In this document: positions 36,128 through 47,846 of the stretch, one piece after another
Position numbering within the stretch: the stretch's first letter is position 1
Layout: each line of letters starts with the position of its first letter
Source: Euleptes europaea
Lineage: Eukaryota > Chordata > Lepidosauria > Squamata > Sphaerodactylidae
Length of the DNA: 64,000 nucleotides
NCBI RefSeq assembly: GCF_029931775.1
Contig: NC_079312.1
Span: forward strand, 9,059,821 to 9,123,820
Direction: 5' to 3'
Translations under genes and position numbers: made by a program
The notes under the pieces: model-generated
Databases searched by the model: none
Seen by the model: only the letters and a program-made list of their open reading frames with translations
Told to the model about the DNA's origin: nothing

Positions 36128-38253
36128 TGTGACGGTCTCTGACATAATCATGGTATTCTGTGAACATGTGCAGAATTAATTCCATATAGAGCTTAAACAC
36201 ATCATGCAAACTGAGCCACTACAGAGGTTTGTGTAGTGTATAATGAATGTCTGTGCAATGCTGACAGGCTGACAGAATTCCAAGGTTAGCTTTATCAAAG
36301 CTATCTACTAAAGTTACTCTGGCTTTGTCCTTGAAGGGGCAGCACAAGGGTACCTTGCTTTAGCTGTCTAGGTAGACAAAAGTCACCTTTCTGACTCAGC
36401 TGCAGGACACTTGTCCTTTTCAAGGTCTCAAGCTATCTTAATGTATTAAGAGTGCATTAATAGCTGAAACTGTGCTTATTATAGCATGAAGGCATTAAAG
36501 TTCTCTCAAAGATATGAGTAACAAGCTTACTTGCTCTTCTGTAATCTTGCTACAGGCAATCCTGCTAACTAATGTAAACAAAACACTTTGCAAGTGACAA
36601 TGTCAGCTATAATTGTGTTTTTTGAGTTATATAGTTAAACTTTGTGCTACAGATTTCTAAGTAGTCTCCTTTAATGCGTATAGTCCTAACGAAGAGGATG
36701 GTATAGAAATTAAATATGTAATGTGATCATGTAACTCAGAAATGAGTGTTTATACTCTAAGCAAAGAGGACTGAAAGAAAAGGAAATCCATATAAGGACA
36801 TAAGACAGGAGCAGATGCCACCAAGCCAGTGCTGCATTGCTCCTGACATCTGATAAAAGAGAATAAAGGCACCCCTCTGAAGGATAAGAAGAAGGGGATA
36901 AAGGATCTTTCTTCACTCTTAATGAGTCTAGAAACAGTATAAATATAGCTACAATTCTGCCAGTACTTTAGAGTGTTATAACTGGCAGACTGCAGCTGCT
37001 GGAGTAACACTTCTCCATCTCAAAAGGCTTGAGATGTAAAACATTGAAACTCTGTCCTTGCATGGACAGCAGTTCTCAGAGGTATCTTGAAGTATCAAGA
37101 TCTGGATATTTCAACATATCTTACTTACAGTCTTCTTGTGAGACTGCTCTATTCCTAGAAGAGGATAGAGACCCTTAGAATTCCTATCCTTTGAATAGGA
37201 ATCTAAGTGCAGTGATCTTTCCATATATTGGAACACTGAGAGTCCATCAGATTTATGGATTCTTACAAACCAAGCCTATTTGGCTTACCAATGCTAAGAA
37301 GCATCCTGAACACAGGGCTAATAGCTAGACCTCTGAGATTGTGTCAGAACGTCCTCTACTTAACAGAGGGACTTCTGAACCTCCTCAGAGCAAGAGACCA
37401 GAGAAGTTCCTGAAGGGAAAGGAGACTCTCTGTACTCTGTGAGATATGCACAATGCTGATACATTGTACAGCACATACACAGATTGGCACAGTCAAAGAG
37501 ACTGTAAAAAGCTTTAAGCTAACACATAGGGTTTATATATTCATGATTGCTGTCTAAAACTAGAAAGAGCATGCATAGCATGTACATAGACAATGCCTGA
37601 TCTTAATGATGATCAGTTAAGAATACTAATAGAAGTCTTTAAAGGATTCAAGACTTAGCAAATACAGCTACTCTGGGATAACTTCATATGTTCTCATAGA
37701 GCTTAGATTCTTAGAGGACTATAGATGATACAGATAACACAGCAAGGTATAGTGTGTCTTCTGTACTGAAATATGATGTTTTGAATGATTTAAGTTAGGA
37801 TGCTTCTAACCAAATCTTTCTCCAAAGAATTAACCATATTTTGACAGGATTTCTGTAACCTTATATTCTGAATGAAGGTGCATTGCACTAAGGATACTTT
37901 ATGAGTATATTCTGACTAAAATACTCCTTTATGGAGGCATAGAGAATGTGAATGATTACTTGCTACATAAACATGTTTAAGACTAATGATGTCTATCCTT
38001 ATATGATATTTTAAGGCTTTGCAACTAAAAAGCATATATTGTATAATGTAAATAAATGTGTTTTTTATACTTCTATTCTTGTCCAGTATTATAAATTTAT
38101 TTGCGTGTTCAAGAGATGTTCTAGGAACCATAACAAGTTTCTAGGAACCGTTGATTCCGGTCTAGTGGTGGCTCGCTGAATAAGATAACATATCCCTTCT
38201 CAGGAAGGGGTCCTTTCTAAGAGTGTAGGCACTTAACGGCCCGAACCGCGACA
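36128..38253 (+). mobile_element. Long solo LTR (about 2.1 kb) with 4-bp TSD
   Basis: It starts TGTGACGG and ends CCGCGACA, an imperfect inverted repeat, with GAGT on both sides (36124-36127, 38254-38257). The first ~25 and last ~110 bases resemble the 919-bp LTR at 38751-39669. A 4-bp TSD fits gamma- or spuma-type retroviral integration, but the length is unusual. There are no genes inside. It is treated as a fossil solo LTR. Confidence 0.6.
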
Positions 38254-38304
38254 GAGTTTAAGGTAATGATACAATGTATTTTGGTCTCCTGTATAGTTAA
38301 TGCC

Positions 38305-38520
38305 CAACAGACACCTGTGAGGTAGGTGGGGCTGAGAGAGCTCTAAGAGAACTGTGACTAGTCCAAGGTCACCCAGTTGGCTTTATGTATAGGAGTGGGG
38401 AAACCAACCAGGTTTACCAGATTAGCGTCCACCTCTTATGTGGAGGACTGGGGAATCGAACCTGGTTCTCCAGATTAGAGTTCACCACTCCAAACCACCA
38501 CACCATGCTGGCTCTCTGTG
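38305..38520 (-). mobile_element. Sauria-type SINE, reversed
   Basis: It contains gtgaggtaggtggggctgag, aggtcacccagttggcttta and ggggaatcgaacctggttct and ends in the reversed tRNA-like head (accacaccatgctggctctc). It lies at the right edge of the block that unit A has and unit B lacks. Confidence 0.85.
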
Positions 38521-38750
38521 GGGAAGAGGCTGGATTTTACATTGTCCTACTGTATGCACCAGACCTTTCAGAATCACTTACAACACTGCTCTGTGCTGGG
38601 AGGGGTGGTAAAATACTTTAACTTGAGAGCTGCCTGGAGATGCTTTGAGTCGCATCTCTCCAGTAAGGCATCTTGTTGTGGATGACAGACAGAGGGGTGA
38701 GAGATGCTGTGACAGTTACATTGATGGACAAACACACTGGGGAATGTGGG

Positions 38751-39669
38751 TGTTATGGCCCCACAGATATGAAAGCCATTTATTCCCTTCACTTGCTCTT
38801 TATTCTGTTTCTTAGTTATTCAAATGATATTTTTCTGTACATATTATGCATTTTTTGTTCAACTGTACTTCTACAAGGTCTGTTCCTGAATTTTAATGAA
38901 AAGGGAAAATAATTTCCTCATTTAAGTTGTGTTTGATACTTTGTATTAACTATTTAAGATAAAATACCTCCTAATCTGGGCGTATTGCCAATAAATTACA
39001 TCAAGTCATAACACCACGGTTCTTATCATAATTTCGGTTGATGGCAACACCAGACCTTAGACTTGTAACACAAGGACTAAGCATGTAATACCACGTCAGA
39101 CCCAGGTCTCGCAAACAGAAAACAAAGATGAAACAAGTCAGCCTGAGATAAGGAGGAATCCTGTTTTAAACAGGTCCAGATTCTAGACAGGTTCTAAAGG
39201 GTTTCCGTACTTTAATTCCGTACTTTAATAAACCTAATTATGTTAGGTTTTAACACAGTGAATGGTTTAATTAATTATATCATAGAGATATAAATATAGG
39301 CTTAAAAACACTAATAGGCAGATTTCTCTAATCATTTAGATTAGAGGGTCTCAAAGACTGAGATTGGTACGTATGCTTATATGTTATGATAGACATTTGA
39401 ATCAGATCTTTTTAACTGTTTTATTCTTAGGTTAAAAACTTTTATTATATAGAGCTTGCTTGTATTCTGTTATATTCTGTTATGTTATTTTTAAGACATA
39501 CATGTATTCACACAGCACATATATCCTGTTTGAAGCTTGTACAACGAAGAACTTAGTTCAAGTTGTGTTCTGCTTATTGTAGGTGATTAAGCTGAATAAG
39601 GTAAAATATCTCTTCTTAGAAAGGGGTTGATTTCAAGAGATTAATCACTGAACAGCACAGACCGCATCA
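38751..39669 (+). mobile_element. Solo LTR (919 bp) with 4-bp TSD, empty site in unit B
   Basis: It begins TGTTATGG, ends CGCATCA and is flanked by TGGG (38747-38750, 39670-39673). Unit B keeps the uninterrupted site gaatgtgggaaaggtgctc at 54247, so insertion came after the A/B duplication. No internal genes are present. Its family is that of the 2.1-kb LTR at 36128. Confidence 0.88.
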
Positions 39670-39673
39670 TGGG

Positions 39674-40643
39674 AAAGGTGCTCTTCTCCAGATAGAGAGC
39701 ACCATTTGCAACCAAAAGGGAAAACATGCCAGCTCTTGGATGTGTCAACACCTCTCGATTGGCAGGTCCACATTCTGGTGGGCTACAGCCCCAGGACCCT
39801 GGGACCCAAACTGGCAAAGGTGCCTGGAGTCCACATGGGGAGCGGCCTGAAAAGGGCAGCTCTGCCTTTGTTTGGGGGTCAGTTGTTGGCCGGTCTTTTG
39901 TGGCTGACTCTCCTGGGCACATTTTGCAATGAAGTATGACAGAGGGTAAGGATGCTAAAGGCATTCGCAGGTGTGCCTCGGTGGTGGTGGTGGTGGTGGG
40001 GGAACCAAGCGGCCAACAAAGGCCAAACATGCCCTGGACTGTAAGTAATGAGTTAGGAACTTTTCTATGGCTTATTTTGCTGAGTGCACCTAGATCTGTC
40101 CTGCAGTGTCCTGTTTTGTAGTCATAAAGTTGTTTAAGAGAGTCTGCACATTTCCTTACCCACCTGCCTCAGCCACTCAGTATGATAAAGGAACACCCCC
40201 CATCCCCCCGGGTGACTCTGGCCTCAGGTTATGCCACAAGAGGGGCTGATTTTACCTGTTGAGGTAGCAGGGAAAGAAGAGGGAAAGGCAGTGGCTAGTC
40301 TTCACCACACACCTGCTTTGCAGGGACAACATCCCAGGAACAGACCTGGCACGTCCAGATCTCAAGAGAAACAAGGCTGGGTAACACCGTTGCTTGAAAG
40401 ATGATCCCTCTCCAAAGTGGACAATACTAAGCTAAACTTGGCTGAACTGATGTGAAAATAATCTTCTTTCTACCAAGTCACAGGTGGAAGACGTATAGGC
40501 ACCATTTCAGGATCCACAAGGAATTGAAGTTTTGGGGACGAGAAACTGAAACTGTGAGGATAAACAAGGCCTCAGAGATCCTCCTGCCCTTGGAAAGAAG
40601 CACAGGCAACACACAGTCACAAGAGAGGTCTCTAAGCAGGTAC
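39674..40643. other. Intron of gene A, no exon seen
   Basis: It aligns with 54255-54624 plus 56772-57518 of unit B. No conserved frame was found. A short GGT repeat lies at 39980-40000. Confidence 0.55.
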
Positions 40644-40736
40644 CTGCCAATCTTTCTTGTTCTTCAGAGATCAGGGGAAGCAGCTCTTTGTCCTCTTCTA
40701 GCCAGGATATGAGGTCAGGTTTGGTAATTTGGGGTT
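40644..40736 (-). CDS. Gene A KRAB-B box exon
   Basis: A 93-bp exon with acceptor gataaacag and donor ggcag|gtacct, phase 1 in and out. It encodes PQITKPDLISWLEEDKELLP followed by LISEEQERLA. The KPDLISWLE core is diagnostic of KRAB-B, which supports repression by the A box. It lies 540 bp downstream of KRAB-A, a normal intron length. Confidence 0.9.
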
Positions 40737-41276
40737 CTGTTTATCAGGAAAAATATATAATCACTCTTCTGTGTCCTCATACATTCTGCAGTTCTAAGCC
40801 ATCTTAACTGTATACCTCCAGAAACATGAAGCAGGCAAGTAATAGGAGTGGGGTAAAGTGTGGAGTAAATAAACCTATATCTGGCACTGGCAATTCTGTG
40901 CCTGCGCCCTGTGAAGAGAAGATGGAAATGTCAGCTGAGAATGAAGTCAGTGGCAATGAAGCCAGCAGAGTTCCCGCCACAGACACATCTCAGCTCAGGT
41001 GAGGCAAAGCCAAAATTGAAGGGAAGCCCCTGTTTAGGCCGCCTCACCTTCTCCAGACTATAAATTCCTTGGCACCTCTTCTGATGCCCTCTCATGTTGG
41101 TCCAAGCACAGGACTGCCAAGCATGGGTTCTCGCTCTCTGCTAGAAGAGCCCAGACCCCTCCCACATCAGAGGAAGGGTCATAGGAAGTGGCAGAGATCA
41201 GCCATTGGGCCAACACAGACTTCCTTACGGTCACCCCTCACAGAAAGGAGACAGCCCAGGACAAAAAGATCCTTAC

Positions 41277-41403
41277 CCAGAGAGGCCATGTTCCCAAAAT
41301 TCTCCAGCATGACTTCCTTGTACAGAGCTCTTTGGTCTGGGCGCAGCAGGGGCCACTCCCCCTGGGTGAAGTACACAGCCACCTCCTCAAAGGACATCCC
41401 ACC
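41277..41403 (-). CDS. Gene A KRAB-A box exon
   Basis: 127 bp; acceptor tttttccag, donor tctgg|gtaagg. It encodes [40 protein letters not shown] and SL. All core KRAB-A positions are kept. The ATG at 41397 could start translation; counted from it, KRAB-A, KRAB-B and the finger exon sum to 1515 bases (504 aa). An upstream coding exon cannot be excluded. Confidence 0.9.
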
Positions 41404-43372
41404 CTGGAAAAAGAATTTCTTTACGTCACTGCAAATTCAACCCATGGGATGCAGTTTTTTATGTCACTGCAAATCCAACCCACCGGATGCATTTGTTTAC
41501 ATCACTGCAAATCCAACCCATGGGATAAGGAGCCCAAAACAGAGACAGTAAATTAATACTTGCAAGAACAGCGCAAAGAGGAGGGTAGAAGAACCCCAAG
41601 GGCACATTTGGTTCCCTCTCAGTCTTCCTTGGGTGTTTCTTGTGGTCAGAGATGCCCATATGGTCAAGTGAGGCCCAAAGTGTTTTCTGTGGGATATTCG
41701 TGGGCCAGTATTGTTTCATAGTCTCTGCTTGGGCTTCTCTGCAGATGCCATTCTGGACAGGGCAGTGACTATTTTCCCACCTCGCCCGTGGGCAGACTTG
41801 ACATCTTGCAGCACCACAACCAAGGGAGGGAGCCCGATCCTATGGGACTTGCCACAGAGAAGGAAGCATTCCTGCCTGCCGCTGCGTGTCTCCCCAGTGA
41901 CACCCCCTTACCGAAGCTGTCTGCATGGCACCATTTTTCCATTCACCAAACAGAGTAGATGGCAGAGAAGGCATCCAGGGTGTCTTTCTTCTGCAATCTG
42001 GGAGGGAGGGAGGGAAAGAAGGTAAGAAACCCTTTCTTCTACAGATACATTTTCTAGTCCATGGCCATCAGGAAATATATCTCCAGTTTGGATTCAAGGT
42101 ACAATGTAAGATACTAGATTTGATTCATCTAGGTGGGTGAATCCCTGACCCTGCCTGAAGCCACACCGTTCCCTCCCCTCCTCTGAGGGAAACCCTCCGG
42201 CTTCCCCCACACAACTAGGAGAATGTGCTGGGAATCCTCCTGGATATAGGTGGTTAATTTGTGCTGGTCATTGACTGTAATAAAATTTCTATTATAGGTG
42301 GTTAAGAAGTTAAAGGGGCTTGGTAGGAAAACTACCCTTCACCCAGGTCCAAGAGGAAAAAGAGCCCCCAAACTAGGGGGAGATTGCGCAGAACAAGGGA
42401 AAAAGAGGCAAGGTGGGTGGGTGGTGCACCATGTAAGGTGTATTCTACAAGGTGAAAGGCTCTTGTGATTCCCCCAAATACAACCCAGGGGCAACGGGGC
42501 TTCTGCAGGACAGGTTTCCCCGCCGCATTCCTGCCCCAGACTCCCAGCAGTGCCCAGCACCCTCACAGCATGCTTCTGGGGCTTTTTTAGTTGGTTTATA
42601 AAGTCAGCAATTGAATATTTTTGCATCAGAATAACCTGATTTTGAAGACACGCGCAACGATGATACCAAGAGGACGTTTGGGAGGTCATTAATTCATACG
42701 GTCACCAGGCACTTAACACACAATCTGATAGACACTTGGTTATAGGGATACAACAATATTCAAGTGCTGGTTAGAACACCAAAACAGACCTCTTCCACGC
42801 CTTCCCAGGGCAGGGTGGGAAAACAGCTACCACCCTGGCTGGGCCAGTGGCATTAGAAATGGCAGCCATGTGGGTCGGTTGCAGAATTCAGCACCACAGC
42901 AAAGCATGTTTGGGACAGATTGGAGGGAAGCCGGCCAAAACCCTGGGAAGTGCCTGCATGCTCCACAATACTGGGGGAAGCAAGGGGGAAAAAAACTTCC
43001 CAAAACCTCCAGGACACATGGTCAAAAGTCTTATACCCCTTCTCCCCCCCAGCCCCCCCCCTTGTTTTTGTTTTCTCTGGTTTCCAAAACTGCCTCTAGG
43101 ACTTCAGCCCATTGCAGCAGGAGTTGGGATCCTCCTGCTCTCCAGCCGGTGCTGCTGCTGCAGGGGCCTCGTGGCTCTGCACAGGGAGGACAAGGAGCCT
43201 CCCTGGGGCAGAAGGAGGCAGGGAGGGAGGGAGGCTTGCTGGGGTCTCAGGGGAAGAGGGTCCATCTCGCCCCCTACTCCTTCTCCCCTCCTTCCTCTCT
43301 GGTTTAGTTCTTGAATTGCAGCCCCCCACCCCCAAGCCATCACCCCCTCCTCCAGAGCCCCTTTGCGCTCAC
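41404..43372. other. Upstream intron of gene A, no exon confirmed
   Basis: It aligns with 58278-60182 of unit B at high identity. Plus-strand frames such as 42847-43314 exist in both units but differ in length and end, arguing against coding. GC- and C-rich runs increase towards 43000. Confidence 0.55.
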
Positions 43373-43520
43373 CAGATTCCCGCCCAGCCATTCAAGCAGC
43401 CGACCTCCAAACAGGAAAGGGGCTGGGGGGGTGGGGGGACGACCACAGGAAATTGCATTTCCCAGCTGCCCTTTCCCACGTGCTTTTCTAGGACTCCCAA
43501 CCACTCTCTCTTTGTAACCC
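43373..43520 (-). promoter_or_regulatory. Candidate promoter and noncoding first exon of gene A
   Basis: On the minus strand an E-box (cacgtg at 43478-43483), ggaggtcggctgcttgaatg and tgggcgggaatctg|gtgagc lie in a GC-rich patch. The block and its donor-like site recur at 60183 in unit B. The position, about 2 kb upstream of KRAB-A, suits a first exon, but the transcription start is inferred only. Confidence 0.4.
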
Positions 43521-43587
43521 TTAGAGAGCATTGCCCCAGCTCAAAGGCGAGGCAGGCAGAGCAAGAGGAAAGGGCAGGCAAATGTTT

Positions 43588-43790
43588 ATTCAGCAGTAGA
43601 AAAGGGCAAAAGTCCAGTAGCACTTTAAAGACTAACAAAAATATTTTCTGGCAGGTATCTGAAGAGGTGAGCTGTGGCTCACGAAAGCTCATCCCCTGCC
43701 AGAAAATATTTTTGTTAGCCTTTAAGGTGCTACTGGACTCTTGCTCTTTTCTACTGCTGCAGACAGACTAACACGGCGACCCACTGTGAA
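43588..43790 (+). mobile_element. Penelope-type fold-back (family 1) with hammerhead-like core
   Basis: It is a palindrome: cagcagtagaaaagggcaaa near the start and tttgctcttttctactgctg-type sequence near the end, plus a one-sided extension (acagactaacacggcgaccc). Repeated aatgttt flanks it, and unit B has the empty site aggcaaatgtttcttcg at 60376. At the turn it reads CTGAAGA (43659-43665), a GTGAGC/GCTCAC stem, GAAA (43683-43686), then GCTC. The outer arms GCAGG/CCTGC pair as stem I. Confidence 0.75.
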
Positions 43791-43992
43791 ATGTTTCTTC
43801 GTAAGACTTTATATGCATGCATATGCACACATGTTCTGTTGGAAGCGATGCCATAAAAACAACTTATTTGCTTAAGTTAAAAAGTTGTTGTCCTGCTTAT
43901 TAGGTGATTATCTGATTCAGATAACATACCACTTCTTAGGAAGGGGTCAATTCTAAGAGCAAAATCCCTGAAAGGCCCCTGACCTGCTTCAG
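43791..43992 (+). mobile_element. LTR fragment, shared by both units
   Basis: The sequence from tgtttcttcgtaagac to ctgcttca resembles the 3' part of the LTRs at 39669 and 38253. The same fragment is in unit B at 60383-60583, so it predates the A/B duplication. No TSD is visible, so it is probably truncated. Confidence 0.5.
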
Positions 43993-44364
43993 TGTGTTCA
44001 AACGTTAGAAGAGGGGAAATCCTTCTCTAATATGATAAAACAATAATATGATGAAGTGAAATCCTTCTCTAATACGATAAAACAGGGAGAGTTATGATGT
44101 TGTGGCTCCTAGCCAAGGGCAAAGCCTTGGAGAATTTTCAGTTCATGTCTCTAAATGTTACAAGTCAGAAAAGCTGACCGCTACAGGTGCTCTTCTCTGG
44201 TGGACTACAGAAGGGGTTAAAGGCTTTGCTGGGGGTGGGTGGGGGGTGTCATATATTCTCCCATGTCTGGCCTAACCCTGCCTGGCAGAAGGCAAGTGGA
44301 CACTCAGCTAGGGTTGCCCGCTTTGGTTTGGGAAAGTCCGGGAGATTCAGGGCGGTGCTTGGAG

Positions 44365-44890
44365 ATGCTGTGTGCGTGTGCCATCAAGTCACACCGGACT
44401 TAGGACAACCCTGTAGAGAGCCAGCGTGGCGTAGTGGTTAACAGCAGTGGTTTGGAGCGGTGGAGTCTGATCGGGAGAACCGGGCTCGATTCTCCACTCC
44501 TCCACATGAGTGGCGGAGGCTAATCTGGTGAACTGGGTTGGTTTCCCCACTCCTACACACAAAGCCAGCTGGGTGACCCTGGGCTAGTCACAGCTCTCTC
44601 AGCCTCACCTACCTCACAGGGTGTCTGTTGTGGGGAGGGGAAGGGAAGGTGATTGTAAGCCGGTTTGATTCTGCCTTAAGCGGCAGAGAAAGTCAGTATA
44701 TAAAAACCAACTCTTCTTTTCAAAGCAAGAGACATTTGGAAGTGGTTTGCTATCACCTGACTCCCTATGGGCTGAGTTCTGAGAGAACTGTGACCGGCCC
44801 AAGGCTGCATGTGAAGGAGTGGGGAATCAAACCTGGTTCTCCAGATTACAGTCCACCGCTCTTAACCACCACACCTCGCTGTATCTTACA
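44365..44890 (-). mobile_element. Reversed BovB-tail / SINE sequence split by another SINE
   Basis: gtgccatcaagtcacaccgg at 44380 is the reverse of a BovB-type 3' tail. It is interrupted at about 44412 by a forward SINE. It resumes at about 44727 (gcaagagacatttggaagtg) and ends with a reversed tRNA-like head near 44880. Confidence 0.55.
44413..44722 (+). mobile_element. Sauria-type SINE, near full length
   Basis: The head agccagcgtggcgtagtggt (A-box-like) is followed by gggctcgattctccac (B-box-like), the core cacctacctcacagggtgtc and the end gtatataaaaaccaactctt. The same insertion is in unit B (60968 onward), where an L1 has split it. Confidence 0.88.
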
Positions 44891-44955
44891 TTTTATGCAA
44901 TCATACTAATTTGGGGGGGGGGAGGCAGGGGAATCTATTATTACACTGTATTATT

Positions 44956-46666
44956 TTTTAAGTAAATTTTTATTTTCAAAACAAAAAATAACACACACAA
45001 CATACACACATGTTACACGTTATTTAGAGCTACCCTATATCAGTCTATATCTTCGACTATTCTAACAAATTATTTATAAATCTGAAATCTAAAATATAGA
45101 AAATCTTCAAAGGGTGGGGATCTAAGCATATTCTCATACCCTTGCTGAATACATTATATAATTCCGCTTTGGTATACACCTTTCAATCAACCTATCTAAG
45201 AAATGATTAGCAATGTGTAATTATACAATATATTTCACAGATCTAGTAATAAATGCTTTAACCTATTCAAATTGCATAGTTTTAATACCATGTAATACCC
45301 TTATAATTCTAAACAATTATAACTGAACTAAACAATTATAGCTAACCTACTAGTTTAAAACCATAAAAGGCCTATTCCCATAATATCATATACAATTTAT
45401 GCCTACTCTTACACTTCACAGTACAATTTCCAATTCTTTAGAAATTCTTCCCTGGGTCATGGCATATTCTGCTAGTTTCTCTAGCAATTATCTAGTGATG
45501 GTGTTCTTTCTTGTTTCCAATTGAAGGCAATGGTCACTCTTGCTGCTGTTATCATATATTTAAATAATCCTGCCTTTCTTTAGTCAATGGCTGATGGCAA
45601 GATTCCCAACAACTTTATTTTGGGATCTAAAGGGAAATTGATTTTCATTATTTTTTGCATTTCTTGATATATCCCAATCCAAAATGTCTTTATTTTCTTG
45701 CAGGACCACCAATAGTGAAAAAATGTGCCATAGCATCTTTGCATTTCCAGCAACGACCATCAGTATTCTTACTTATTTTACTAATGTCTTTAGGTGTGAA
45801 ACACCATCAGTAAAACAACTTGTACCAATTTCTCTCACGCTCTTGCTACTTGTGAACTTTATTGCTTTCGACCAAAGGTATTCCCAGTCCTGCAAGTCTA
45901 TTTCATGTCCCAGATTTTGCATCCATTAATCATGCAAGATTTAATCTGTTCCATTTCCACATCAAATTTCAATAAAGGTTTATATATTCTTCCCAAGAGA
46001 TGGTCTTTGTCTTTCTTTATTAGTTTTTCAAAGGCCCCTGAAGGTACCTTCTTCCATACAGTCTTTCATTTTCCTTGATACTAGATGCAATAAGACCGCC
46101 ATCCTAACTTATTTTTCTCAGTCTTAATTTCATCCCACGTCTTTATTTGGCCATTTGAGGTGACCATATCTTGTTCCGTAATATAGTCCACTGACTTTTT
46201 TCTAAGGTGGTATAATATGCCTCTGTTGGGGGACATTAATAAAGGTGGTGATGGGCTTAATCTTTTGATTTTTATCCAAAATTTAAGCAGGTTATCCTTT
46301 ATTACATGCTGGGTTCCCGTGTTCTGATATTGTGTTGCTTTCCAAAGGTAGTAGTACAATCCTACCATCATGTCATCTTTTTCCAATTTTGCTAAATTCA
46401 AATCAGGATTTTTGATCCAGCCCATGATCCATACCAAACCCAACTGCTTGGTAACAGAGTTTCAGATTTGGTAAAGCCAAACCACCTCTGTTTTTTCATC
46501 TTGAAGAATTTTTAATCTAATCCTGGGTAATTTCCTAATTCAAATAAATTTATTTGGCTTTGCCATCTTTCCAGAGTCTTTTCCTCCAACTCAAATGGTA
46601 GCATTTGAAACAGTTCAGTCTTGACAGTACATTCATCTTAATGATGGAAATTCTTCCCAGAAACAA
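44956..46666 (-). mobile_element. L1 LINE 3' end, minus strand, with ~13-bp TSD
   Basis: It is flanked by acactgtattatt (44943-44955) and acactgtactatta (46667-46680). At the left a T-rich end marks the poly-A tail on the minus strand. The C-terminal part of L1 ORF2 is readable (LVWIMGWIKNPDLNLAKLE, YYYLW near 46440-46340; FLGRISIIKMNVLSRLNC at 46655). It is 5'-truncated. The same L1 is in unit B at 61905-63685, and gene A's left flank (31548-31573) keeps the unoccupied site. Confidence 0.85.
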
Positions 46667-46680
46667 ACACTGTACTATTA

Positions 46681-46915
46681 TTGGTTCTTGTAGGTTATCT
46701 GGGCTGTGTAACCGTGGTCTTGGAATTTTCTTTCCTGACGTTTCGCCAGCAACTGTGGCAGGCATCTTCAGAGTAGTAACAGAGTGTTACTACTCTGAAG
46801 ATGCCTGCCACACTTGCTGGTGAAATGTCAGGAAAGAAAATTCCAAGACCACGGTTACACAGCCCAGATAACCTACAAGAACCAATGAACTCTGACTGTG
46901 AAAGCCTTCGACTAT
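46681..46915. mobile_element. Penelope-type family 2 palindrome with 12-bp TSD
   Basis: It is flanked by ACTGTACTATTA at 46669-46680 and 46916-46927. The left arm from ttggttcttgtaggttatct folds back on the right arm ending in accaatgaactctg, with a ~30-bp one-sided extension to cttcgactat. The left arm has the hammerhead-like core on the minus strand (cttcag, tttcgcc, gac); the right-arm copy is changed (GTGAAATGTC). It is inserted just beyond the 3' end of unit B's finger region. Confidence 0.85.
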
Positions 46916-46927
46916 ACTGTACTATTA

Positions 46928-47846
<919 letters not shown>

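Noticed and set aside
39641-40030. Minus-strand frame of 129 residues next to the solo LTR, partly shared with 54288-54545.
   Set aside because: The copies diverge by indels that break the frame, and one end lies inside the LTR.
42847-43314. Plus-strand frame of 155 residues, also seen near 59642.
   Set aside because: The two copies change frame and end differently, composition is G/C-run driven, and no domain is seen. It lies opposite the putative promoter side of genes A and B.
44413-44500. tRNA-like A- and B-box sequences as a possible tRNA gene.
   Set aside because: They belong to the head of a Sauria-type SINE with its own body and tail. No acceptor stem or anticodon loop can be drawn.
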